From Isoetes taiwanensis (lineage: Eukaryota; Streptophyta; Lycopodiopsida; Isoetales; Isoetaceae), in the NCBI GenBank assembly GCA_021234155.1, contig JAJEKV010000091.1, positions 2,303,501 to 2,367,500 on the forward strand: a stretch of 64,000 bases of DNA, written 5' to 3'. A model generated the notes under the pieces. The model did no database searches. It was not told the origin of the DNA and was given only the letters and a program-made list of their open reading frames with translations. Position numbers and translations under genes: made by a program. Shown here in pieces: positions 12,791-21,949 of this stretch. Within the stretch, counting starts at the first letter, position 1; every line of letters starts with the position of its first letter.

Positions 12791-13200
12791 AAATTGGGAG
12801 CCCGCCCAATTTTGTAGCTGATATGTACGTCTCATCTATCTGAGCAGATCTTATCACAAAAGTGAGCGCCCGTCTAATTTTACTATGTACTTACTACTTA
12901 CATCTCATCTAGATATCTGTTTGAGCAAGTCTTATCCACGAAATTGGGCGCCCACCCAATTTTGCTACGGACTTACATCTCCACCAGACAAATATTTGAG
13001 CACAATATTGAGCCTAGGTACATCTCAACCAGCTAAGTTGGGCTATCCACGAAATACCAGCTAAGTTGGGCTATCCACGAAATTGGGCATCCGCCCAATT
13101 TTTGTTACAGAATTACATGTCCACTAGACAAATATTTGTGTAATATTTGAGCAGGGAGACAAATATTTGAGCACTAGATACATCTCAATTAGCTAAGTTG
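12791..13200. repeat. Tandem repeat carrying AAATTGGGCG/CGCCCAATTT palindromes
   Basis: Four near-palindromes, each about 22 bp with AAATTGGGC arms, lie at 12791-12812, 12858-12880 (degenerate), 12941-12962 and 13080-13102. They are separated by repeated text such as acttacatctc, cagacaaatatttgag and agctaagttgggctatccacg. The same palindrome recurs at 27810-28751. See findings. Confidence 0.85.
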
Positions 13201-13539
13201 GACTTTAGAATGTACTATCTTAGCCACACAAATGTGCTAAATGTACACTAGATGCTGAAATTGCTACAATGATCAACCTGTTGGGCTAAAAAAGGAGTAC
13301 CATAACGTAAGGTGCTAAAGGACACAAAAAGTACTACCCAATAGTGAAGACACAAAAAATACTACTCAAATAGCAAAGAACCAACAGAACGATAAGCATG
13401 AGTCCATACGAAACTAATCTTACAAAGTCAAATGAACTAACCTAACAAAGGCGCCATAAGAGTCTTGGGATCCAAAAGATATGCTCCATGTCAAAACAAC
13501 TAATATCTCCATAAATAGAGATCTTCAGCGCTTAGGGGT

Positions 13540-13665
13540 AGATGGATCTTCAACGCTTAGAAAATGCTTGTAGGCAATAAGAACGCTAAACGCTTTGTTG
13601 AATGAAGAAGAAGAAGAAGAAGAGATAAATCTTCAGCGCCTAGAGAATGCTTGTAGGTGCCACCA
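13540..13665. repeat. GAA microsatellite inside a duplicated segment
   Basis: (GAA)n at about 13605-13622 lies between two diverged copies of atcttcaacgcttag plus aatgcttgtagg. It is non-coding. Confidence 0.75.
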
Positions 13666-13975
13666 ATAATATATGGAAAGTGAATATTGAGCGTTTAAAT
13701 ATACTTTTGGGGTTTCAAAATTCAAACAAAGGACGAAAACTTCCAAATTTAAATGAGTGAGTACAAATGTTGGGGCTGCCCCCTGGGACTTTAATAATAC
13801 TTAAATGGGCTGAAGAGGTAGTCAGATAACTTAGCAATGCCACCAATGTCTTCAGAGGCAACACCTTCTTCCAGCTCTAATGTCGGCTCCATTATGCTCC
13901 TCGCTTCTGCTTGGATTCTAGTGCATTGGGCTTCTTCTTTACGCTCTCAGCTCACGCCAACAATGGTAAACTCAT

Positions 13976-14900
13976 ATGAAGCCAGCCTCCAATATTTTCC
14001 CTTTAATGGGTAATTTGCTTAAGGCCTGGAACTCTATCTCTCCTAGCTTTCAATTTATCTCAAGAGTTAAGCTTCATAGTGATTTATCTATTTTCTGGAA
14101 TCCTATTCTGGCTGATCATAATTCTTCAGTTTTAGCAATTAAGCATCCAAGGATTTATAAAAAATGGCATGAGGTTGGTCTGTTTATATCAGAGACCTTT
14201 TCTTAGAAGGAAGAATAATTTCTTGGACTAGATTGAAAGATATCATTAAGGGTACTTCCTCTGACAAAAAAATCTTTACTCATATCAGAAATTTCATTTC
14301 TAATCTATCTCCAAACCCTGGGAAAGGTGACTGGTCTATAAATGGTAAAGGGGAGTATAAGGTTAAGAATGTGTACAATGCTCTATCTTCTAATGCTGCC
14401 GAGAGCAAAGCTTTGTTGAGATGGTCTATTAATCCTGATCAACTTAAGGGTCTTTTCCATAATGTCTGGAACTCATATTGTCCTCTAGAGATATCTTATT
14501 TTATTTGGCTGCCAACAATCTGTACTCCTTATCTAAGAAAAATCCTAACATTATGGCAAACTGTCCTATGGTATGTGATAGTGTTGAGAATATGAGTCAT
14601 ATCTTCTTTTGTAGCAAACTTAATAACTTTTGGACTTGGATTGCTGATGATCAAAATCTTCTCTCCCTCTCCAATCTGATGATACATTTCTCAACACAAT
14701 TATTTACATTGCTTTGTGGAATATATGGAAAACCAGAAATCGTGTTCTATATGGAGAAAAAAAGGCCTTCTATCTTTTGGATAAAGCTTCATTTTCAATT
14801 TGACTTTGAAACTATTGTTACTGCTCATAAAAAGAGATATGGAACTAACTATGACAGGAAATGGGAGGCCTATGGAGAGTATAAGGGACATTATGATTTA
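13976..14900 (+). pseudogene. LINE C-terminal ORF with zf-RVT domain
   Basis: Frames at 13976-14206, 14233-14595 and 14478-14948 together read as the C-terminal part of a plant LINE polyprotein: KAWNSISPSFQF, then GRIISWTRLKDIIKG, then the zf-RVT stretch with GEYKVKNVYNAL and CPMVCDSVENMSHIFFC. Frame changes near 14200 and 14500 make it non-functional. Confidence 0.8.
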
Positions 14901-14990
14901 TTCATTTTCAATTTGAATGTAGTAGATTCTAACATTTTTTTTTTCTGATGATCCTAGAATATCTTGACTTCCTTCGTGGTGATGGAAGGA

Positions 14991-15332
14991 GTAAATTTGG
15001 ATGATAATTCCCCATTCAGTCAGTCATCAAAGGATCAGACTATGCAGAACAATATAGCTACTTCAATGGAATCCTTCCTAATGAGAGCTGGACATAGAAG
15101 GTATCAGAAAGATAGTGAGGATTTATGGGCTGCTATCTTCTGCAGGGAGGTAGTACAAATCCATTGTCTGTGGACTTTCTTGGCAAATCACAATTTCATT
15201 CTTACTGAGAGGCAGATGATAAGATACATGACTATGTATTACAATCACAAGCTCCTTGCTGATATGTATAGATCTCTGTTGATTCTTTTGGAGGACAAGG
15301 ACAAATTTTGCCTGTTCTATAGTAATAATTAG
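14991..15332 (+). CDS. Unrecognised ORF in the LINE 3' region
   Basis: An open frame with a first ATG near 14982-14991 and stop at 15330-15332, lying between the zf-RVT region and the poly(A) tail. It is rich in aromatic and charged residues and has no recognised domain. It may be the tail of the LINE polyprotein after another frame change, or chance. Confidence 0.25.
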   Translation, partial: VNLDDNSPFSQSSKDQTMQNNIATSMESFLMRAGHRRYQKDSEDLWAAIFCREVVQIHCLWTFLANHNFILTERQMIRYMTMYYNHKLLADMYRSLLILLEDKDKFCLFYSNN

Positions 15333-15939
15333 CCTGCTGAACATTCAACCTTCGGAACTGATGCATTTAATGCCTACTTCAATTCCATTTTCTTTGCTGA
15401 CTCCTAGACATCACTTCCTTCTTGCTTTTCCCAAAACATACTTCTGCTCTTGTTTAATTTTGATCTAGCTTCACTTTTTTGGAATGTTAACTTGTTGGCA
15501 GGATTCTAGAGCAGAGACAAAAGTTGATCATATCCATGATCTCCTCAAGCAGTTGGACTTCTTGGGAATTTTCTTCATTCAAGACTCTACAGTTACTTAT
15601 TTCTTACATCTTATTATCTTTTTGATGTTTAAGGGATCATAGTTCTTGTGCTATGAGGCTCTGTTCTGGTTTTAAACTTATATTTTGGCATGCTGATATT
15701 TTGGCTATGTACTTGAGATTTTATAATTAATGATAAAACCATCTCTTACTTTCAAAAAAAAAAAAAAAAAAAAAAAAAACAATGGTAAAAGCAGAATTTC
15801 ATTAAAGTTGGAAATTTCGTGATTCCAATTTCTCGTGAAATCAGTTTCTTCCCTGTTTTATCACACATTTATGGCTAGATATGGCACTAGTTGCTTAAAA
15901 AGAAACCAGTTATCATGCAAAAACCGCTACATTTAATAT

Positions 15940-16315
15940 AAAACAGCGCGGTTTTAGTTGTCAGGAAGAGAACTATGGCGCCATTTACTTGGAAAGTATG
16001 AGGAAAAGCGGCCCGAGAAACACAAAAGCAGATATTAAATTGCCAAAAGCGCCAAAGCAAAAACAAACAAAATGGCCGCCGCCTTTAGCTTAGAAATAAC
16101 CACAAAGCAAATAGCGCAAAACGCGATATTTGCTTTAACGTGAAAGGAAGCAATGGTGCGGTAGCGCCATTTGCTTGAACGTGAAAGCAAGCAAATAGTG
16201 CAAAAGGCCGCTATTTAAGAGCGAGCAAATAGTGCAAAGCGCCGCTATTTGCGTGAACGTGAAGACCAAGCAAATAGTGCTCTCGCCCATTTTGCTATAG
16301 ATAACACATATTTTC
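15940..16315. repeat. Palindromic array, GCAAATAGTGC/GCGCTATTTGC type
   Basis: Alternating cores gcaaatagtgc and gccgctatttgc are linked by a shared spacer (gtgaacgtgaa, gaacgtgaaagcaagc). It has the same logic as the AAATGGCGC arrays at 17945, 19845 and 21605: an inverted core with an array-specific linker. It lies just downstream (minus-strand sense) of the methyltransferase-like region of composite element copy 1. Confidence 0.8.
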
Positions 16316-16499
16316 GTAAGACCATGTAGATATATATATTAATAGAAATATTATATAAGATACAATTTTTCAAAACACGTAATTTTTTTTTTAATAGTCA
16401 TTGGCGAAGTGTTCATCGAGACTTTCTCATAGTCATCCGTGTTAATTTTCTATCAAGGTCAATTTGATCCTGCTCGCTCCGGCTTTGGGCGACGCCTCA

Positions 16500-17921
16500 C
16501 CTTTCTCTAATGAGAAGCTTCTTCGTCGCCCCTTCCGAGATTCACCATCTTGCAAAGTCAAGACTTCCCGTTGGCGTTGGTCAATGGCCTTTGGGTCAAG
16601 CCCGGGGGTACATGACGCTCGACCCTACCACCTGTAATGCCCGCCACGCATTTCATCTTTCCTAACTCATGCTCAGATGTCACACCGATTCTTCCTACAT
16701 GAAGGGATGCCCTAGAGAAGGCTCCACCGAAGAAGAAATCTAGTACGATGTTACCTTTTGAGGGCGAGCTTATCAACAAGGTAGAACGCAGCTTGCGTGG
16801 ACCAATCTGCTTATGCACCGGATATTCTCCTCCATACCCCGCCAACTCCACTTAAACCTCGCCTTGCATGAGTTTTTAGCCATAACATCGCCCCTCACTT
16901 CCGATGGCTTCCTTAGGAATAGGAGGAATTTATGGGAGCTTTCTAGGATGGTCGCCAAATAGCCTAAGGTCCGTGTCTTCGCCGCTCTCCCGCCTGTGTG
17001 CCGAAATCCTCGTAGCAAATAGAAGAGCTTGTGGCTCTTTGATTCCCTCAACCACCAGTAGCTCCAGCCTCTTCTTCATAGATTCCTACAAACACTCTAG
17101 ACCCCGATTCTAGTCTTTCAAGCGACCGGCAAATAGTAAGTTATGGTCCTACCGACGAAACATAGAATCCAAAGATGTCTTTTGGTCCGCCATCCGTGAG
17201 ACATTATCGAAGAACGCTGTTCTGATCTCACTTTTCCAACCGGAGTAAGCCGCCTTGCATCTAAACATATCATGCCGGGCGGTGTAGAACTGCACGCTCG
17301 CTCGGAATCCCCCTGAGTTGACATGCTCCACAAACCATCTTGGCGGTGGCCTTTTCTCGCTTTAGGTCAAGGATTTTTCAATGGACCCGCCAAGGAGAAT
17401 GGCATGTTACCATGAACTCCCTCTTTGAGTATTCCTTCCCTCGTACCCACTTATGGTGGCATACCCCCAAACCGTAAGTGCATTATCCGAGAAGTGGTCT
17501 CAGGGCTTTCCTTAGGTCCTCGAATTTCTTGTACTTAGTGCCAATTTGATCCGCAATGAAGTGCGATCTCCTTCTTCATGTAAGCAAGTACTCTTAAGTT
17601 CTCACCGCCTTGAAGAAATTATCGCCTTTGTAACTGAGGTGACTTTGACGATATATCCCCGCTTAAAGCTTCTTCGAGGACCTTTCTACAATCATCATAG
17701 TCCAAGCCCCTCATGCATCTAAGGTAGTTGTCACCAAGTAATCTTTGTCTTTAGCAAAATTGATTACTATAGCTTGACCCCTGTTGTCCTTAAGTTCTCC
17801 CTTCCTCCATTTGTTCCACATCCGGGCTAAGAGTGCATAGACATCATCCGGCATGAAGACAAACCGATTGACATCCTTCGTGTGTTTGCCCCTCGTAATC
17901 TTGTCCGCCATTTCAAGGTAG
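16500..17921 (-). pseudogene. DNA methyltransferase-like region of the composite element
   Basis: Minus-strand frames with clear protein texture but many frame changes. At 17711-17911: MADKITRGKHTKDVNRF and VYALLARMWNKWRKGEL. At 17149-17331: FRASVQFYTARHDMF. At 16558-16851: RSTLLISSPSKGNIVLDFF, then FGGAFSRASLHVGRIG. The last stretch resembles the AdoMet-binding motif of N6A/N4C DNA methyltransferases, in which a conserved lysine/proline-LL helix precedes VLD-x-F-x-G-G and ends at GR-x-x-IG-x-E. A DPPY-type catalytic motif was not found in the decayed frames. The identification is an inference from motif shape. It sits downstream of a ParB-like domain in the same strand and order, a pairing known from phages and bacteria. 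Confidence 0.42.
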
Positions 17922-18219
17922 TCTTTGCAAGAGAGTCGGGCGATTTTAGAATTTCAAATGTTGCTATTTACATCTAATGGCGCAAATGCAAGCGCTATTT
18001 ACATCAAATGGCGCAAATGCTATTTGAATTGAAATGGCGCACGCGCTATTTGATTTGAATGGCGCAATGGCTTATTTGAATTAAATGGCGCAAAATCGCT
18101 ATTTATTTCAAAGTAGCACCAACCGCGCCATTTCAATTCAAATGGCGCTGCGCCATTTCAATTCAAATAGCGCAAGGCGCCATTTCGATAAATGAATGGG
18201 TAAGGAGACGTAAACATAC
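17922..18219 (-). repeat. Intron-like segment filled by an AAATGGCGC/GCGCCATTT array
   Basis: On the minus strand the segment starts with a donor-like AAG|GTATGT and ends with TTGCAAAG before DYLEMADK coding text. Between them lie nine AAATGGCGC-type cores in both orientations, linked by gaattgaa/caattc spacers. The clearest pair is at 18125-18148 (9-bp arms, 6-bp centre). Unit length is about 27-30 bp. Confidence 0.6.
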
Positions 18220-18800
18220 CTTGTACTCGCCACTTCTTGATCGGCCCTTTACCGCCAGGGCTGGTCTTCCGCATTCCTCGCATCGCTATGCGAAGATGGT
18301 GGATCCGATCCACATATGGTTCCTTGAAGACAGCCTTTGCTACTATATCATTCACATCCACACCGAAATAAGAAGGTCCAGTCACCGATCTCCCGTAAAG
18401 AACTCGTGATATTCTATAGACATAGATCTTGCCGAAGCTCAAATTTAGCATCCTCTCGTCCCCAACTTATCGCAAACGAAATGAAAGCAAAGAATGAATC
18501 AATGATTACCATTGATAATATAAAATCTTTTCCGAATCAAGTCAGATTCCTGTGACCAGCTCAGCAACTCCTTCGTATCCGGATCAAAGGGCACTACATC
18601 TGCTGGAGTGAATACCGGGTGTGGATCCTCAGCAAATGATTTGCAGAGCTTCCTAACATGCTCGGGGTTAATAACCCCAACGGTCATATTAGGTGGGGCC
18701 TCTTCTAGATCCGAGATAGATATTCTTCTGGTGTATGTGACTCCAAGGGGGAACATGTGGTCGTGCTTTTGTATTTTCTTTAGTGTTTCCTCCGCGCCAT
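18220..18800 (-). pseudogene. ParB/sulfiredoxin-like domain fragment of the composite element
   Basis: The frame 18756-18499 begins MFPLGVTYTRRISISDLEE and continues MTVGVINPEHVRKLCKSF, then VVPFDPDTKELL and RFYIINGNH before a stop. This follows the ParB/Srx fold pattern: an initial strand with a recognition loop, a helix, a strand giving preferred values, and a terminal [IV]-x-G-x-H motif. In ParB-type nucleases and their plant-transposon relatives that final motif is usually followed by an Ser or Arg. The stop after the His may be decay or a splice donor, since GGTAATC follows. The second frame, 18451-18158 (KIYVYRISRVLYGRS, then WRVQGMF), likely holds the C-terminal half. Upstream is a Lys/Glu/Ala-rich linker. 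Moderate confidence only. Confidence 0.45.
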
Positions 18801-19197
18801 TTCTTCTTCTTCTTCACACGGTCCATCTTTAGTTCCTCGCACTTTAAGATCCGCAATCTTTTGTAATTTCCCTTGCCCTTATCTCATTGCTTTGGTTTCT
18901 GGCTTTCTCTTTGCTGGAGTGCTATCTGCTGTGGATGCTACATTTCTTATGTGCTTTGTAGCCTCCTTATTGTCACTAATAGTGCGGTCACTATCAGCAG
19001 GCTTCTCATCAGCAGGCTTCTCAGTGGACTTCACGGGAGAATCATGTTTGTGAGCCTCCGCCTCATCCCTCTTCTCATCCCTATGCCCCTCCCCTTTCTC
19101 AACTTCTCGCCCTTCTTCTTGTTCTCGTCTCCCTCAGGTACATCACCACCTCCACTGCTTTTGTTCCTTTGCTAGCTTTGGTGGCATTTTTTTAATT
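18801..19197 (-). pseudogene. Low-complexity linker of the composite-element gene
   Basis: Minus-strand text rich in Lys, Glu, Asp, Ala and Pro (for example SPVKSTEKPADEKPADSD at about 19046-18993), as in a disordered linker between an N-terminal domain and the ParB-like domain. The homologous gene in copy 2 also turns Ser/Pro/Thr-rich at this point. Confidence 0.45.
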
Positions 19198-19800
19198 TTA
19201 CACCTTTTCTCTCAGATCTCTCCCAAAAAACCATCCATATCCATTACTGGCCGGGCATGTTGCCCGAGATCTTCGCCTTACAATGTAGGACACCTGAGTT
19301 TTTGGACATGTCCATTGCCGCCGCGAATCATCGAATCCTTTGAGGATCTCTACCGCCTTTGATATCCGCTGCTTCTCGGACTCATAAGATGGCAAATGGC
19401 CAACCTTTTTTTCTTGGCCGACAAGGTTTGGTCCTTCATGCCGACTCCATCATTGCGTGCTCGTAGCAATCGCCAATCCATGCAATAGAGATCAATGCCG
19501 CCAAAGGACCGGATCTTCCATCGTACAACCAAGAAAGTCAAGTCTTCCTTGTTTCTTGACTTCTCTCATGTTGACAATGATGCCCATCCGGGCCACGGTT
19601 GAGGCTCCTTCTTCACCATGCACTGATTTGACAAGGAGGCAAAGTTCTCGCCTCTTGTCTCCCCTTTGGTTGGGTCTACTTGATCAAGGGTATGGCTCTA
19701 ACGATCTCCATACACCAAGACCTTCCAAATGAGGACTATGCTCCTCGTCACCACGCTCCATTTCTTCTACAAGACTAGTCGCAGCGAGGTAAGCATGGTG
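19198..19800 (-). pseudogene. N-terminal domain homologous to the 43868-45983 gene
   Basis: With small frame changes the minus strand reads GDKRRELCLLVKSVHGEEG, then ARMGIIVNMREVKKQ, then FLGCTMEDPVLW. It lines up with GDRRKDSCLFFRTGKGPED, LGIVIAMWEGTKN and ALICSVEDTHQL of the intact gene in copy 2. Further on, VGHLPSYES aligns with FGWILPSYDC. This is the main evidence that the divergent genes of the two element copies are homologous. The copy is broken by many short indels. Confidence 0.55.
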
Positions 19801-19844
19801 AGAGAAATGGCATGTGCTAGAAAGTTAAAACAGGGCAAATGATT

Positions 19845-20335
19845 TAGACTAAATGGCGCTTTATTTTTAGACTAAATGGCATTTAATGCTTTTTATATAA
19901 ATGGCCAGTGCGCATTTAGCTAAATGGCAGTGCTTTATTTAGGTTTAAATGGGCTACTCATTTAGGCTAAATGGCGCAAATGCATTTTTAGACTATGGCA
20001 GCGGCCATTTATTTTAGCCTAAATGGCGCGCATTTAGCTTTTTATATAATAGAGCAAATGGGCAGAAAATGGCGGTATCTAAATGGTTAGGTTCTATGGA
20101 CCAAAATGGCCATTTGGTTTTTTAAGGGACCCATAAAGGCGCCAGTGCTTATTTAGTCTAAATGGCGCACCCGCCCATTTGCTCTTTATGGGTCCGCTTC
20201 TACAAGAATATTAATATATGGAAATGGCGCACTGGGCCATTTCACAAACTATAGGAGGAAAAGGTCGCTACAAACCCACCCTTCCTAATGAAATGGCGGT
20301 CCGCCCATTTCGCTTACCTAAGACACTACAAATCG
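19845..20335. repeat. AAATGGCGC array with ttaggcta linkers
   Basis: Cores aaatggcgc, aaatggcag and gcgcatttagc alternate with linkers of the type tttaggcta or tttttatata. It lies directly upstream (minus-strand sense) of the N-terminal domain, at the position of intron 1 of the homologous copy 2 gene. Confidence 0.75.
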
Positions 20336-21190
20336 CCTACCTAAGACACTACCTAAGAAACAACAGATACTAACCTCGAGCCCGGCCCTCGATTTTGATC
20401 AAGATTGCGCCATTGTATAAAAGTATAAAAGTACAGACCGTGATAAATCCTACTCCACTTTTTTTTTTTCCGAAAGCCCCTGATCAACAGCGCTTAGAGA
20501 GAGAAGATGGTTGAATAGGAGAGAGATGTGCAAGGCGCTTAGCGCTAGGGCGCTGGCGGAAGGCGAGTGAGGCGGAGAAAAGAACAATGAAATTGAAAAT
20601 GAAAATTGACTGAAAGAAAAGAAAAGAAAAGTCTGGGGAAAGAAAAGAAAACCAATTTTACCCGCCCCGCCTCTTCAAATTTGCGCTACTGTCATTCTCG
20701 AATTTTGAAAATTTCGATTTTTCCCGCCCACAAATCCATTTCTCTACAAATTTTAAAAATTTTGAATTTTCCCCACCAACCGCTTTCTCCCGCCCGCTCG
20801 CCATTATAAATCTTAGGTAGTTTAAGTCATTCCGCCAAGACGCCAGAAACTGCCCGCCCGGGCCACTCCAAATTTGAAATTTGAATTTGCCCGCCCAGTA
20901 TTTTGAACTTTGAATTTGCCCGCCTGTCCCACTTCATAATGGGCGCTTTCACCGCTCTTGCCGCCGAGGCGTATTATGGTCATTAGAAGGCGCTATACTC
21001 GACCGACGGTTCTATGCATTTTATGCACCTCGCCCTCGCTTCAATATTCGTAGGTATTTGCGCTTTTGAGATCTCTTTTGGTCGACAAAGCGGCGCTTCT
21101 CCGACGCCTATTCCGCCTTTAGACGTTGGTTCCTTAGTCGATAGCGGCTTGCCGCTTTGGTCGCTTGTCTTTCTTTTGCGTACCGCTTAG
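20336..21190. other. GC-rich spacer between divergent genes of copy 1
   Basis: No coding frame was recognised. It contains repeated GCGCTTAGCGC-like and cccgcccg-rich text, and tracts of tttgaatttgcccgcc. By position it corresponds to the divergent promoter region of copy 2 (42454-43867). No TATA box comparable to the one at 43770 was identified. Confidence 0.5.
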
Positions 21191-21372
21191 CCCTTGTCTT
21201 CATTCTTCAGCGCCAGCCGTTTCGTTAGCGCCGGCTTCATTCTTCAGCGCTTTGGCTTCATTCCAGTGGCGCCGTCTTCATTTTTCAGCGCTTTGTCCAG
21301 ATTCTCCAAGCGCTTTGTCCGACTTGTCAAGATTATTCAGCGCTTTGACCAAATTCTTCAGCGCATTCTCCT
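21191..21372. repeat. Minisatellite around ttcttcagcgctttg
   Basis: About seven imperfect units of 21-28 bp centred on cagcgctttg (AGCGCT is itself a palindrome). The overlapping open frames at 21165-21401 are repeat translations. Confidence 0.8.
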
Positions 21373-21604
21373 CGATATGGCGTGATCCTAATCGCCAATG
21401 ACCTCCGTGTTAGAGGCTATTCAGTTCTAGTAAAATGTTTTAGTATGTTTAATGTAGGATGTAGGATGTTAAATATTTTAATATGTTTAAGGGTAGATCT
21501 TCTATCTTGTTCAAGAGATAAGTTCTCAACAATTGATGTCTTGTCAATCTTGTAGTAATAGGAATCCATAACTCTAGCTATTAGATATAGCATTTAGAAT
21601 AAAG

Positions 21605-21838
21605 ATGCCATTTACCTCCAATGGGCCATTTTCTTGAAATGGAGCAAGATTTTTTTCCTTGAATGGAGTAATAAGCTTATTTCCTTTTAAATGACGCACC
21701 GCGCCATTTAATGGGAAATGGCGCAAATGCCCATTTCAAGGAAAATGGCCCATTGATTTTCAAGGAAAATGGCCCAAATGGTCTTATTTAAAGGTAAATG
21801 GCGATCATCGCCATTTCGTAAATGGAGCAAATGCATTT
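21605..21838. repeat. AAATGGCGC array with caagg linkers
   Basis: Cores aaatggcgc, aaatggccc, gcgccattt and gggccatt occur in both orientations, with linkers ttcaaggaa/ttccttgaa. It lies upstream of the plus-strand transposase-like gene. The linker differs from that of the other arrays in this element. Confidence 0.75.
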
Positions 21839-21949
21839 TTGTCTCATGTCGTATAATTTCTTTCACATTTTCGCTTATTTTCACTAAGTATATGTCATCG
21901 AGGGTTGCATGTCTCTAACAAGTATATATATATATGTATTGATTCTCAC

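Larger units (their letters stand above)
13971..15777 (+). mobile_element. 5'-truncated LINE with perfect 12-bp target-site duplication
   Basis: The element is bounded by aacaatggtaaa at 13959-13970 and again at 15778-15789, immediately after a poly(A) run starting at 15754. It keeps about 1.8 kb of the 3' part: post-RT coding region, zf-RVT domain and a long 3' UTR. The exact duplication gives firm ends and indicates a fairly recent insertion. The protein sequence differs from the LINE at 3916, so it is another lineage. Confidence 0.92.

Noticed and set aside
12466-12843. 125-codon open frame
   Set aside because: Low-complexity hydrophobic text with no domain. It runs into the AAATTGGGC repeat region.
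17945-18200. CRISPR-like regularly spaced short palindromic repeats
   Set aside because: Cores are only 9 bp in both orientations, spacers are similar to each other, and the context is a plant mobile element with introns. No cas genes are present.
16440-19800. Bacterial contamination as the source of ParB/methyltransferase-like text
   Set aside because: Surrounded by plant repeats, interrupted by an intron-like array, AT-leaning, and its N-terminal domain is homologous to a spliced gene in the same window.
20720-20728. E2F site TTTCCCGCC in the copy 1 spacer
   Set aside because: A single match in a tract rich in cccgccc is expected by chance.
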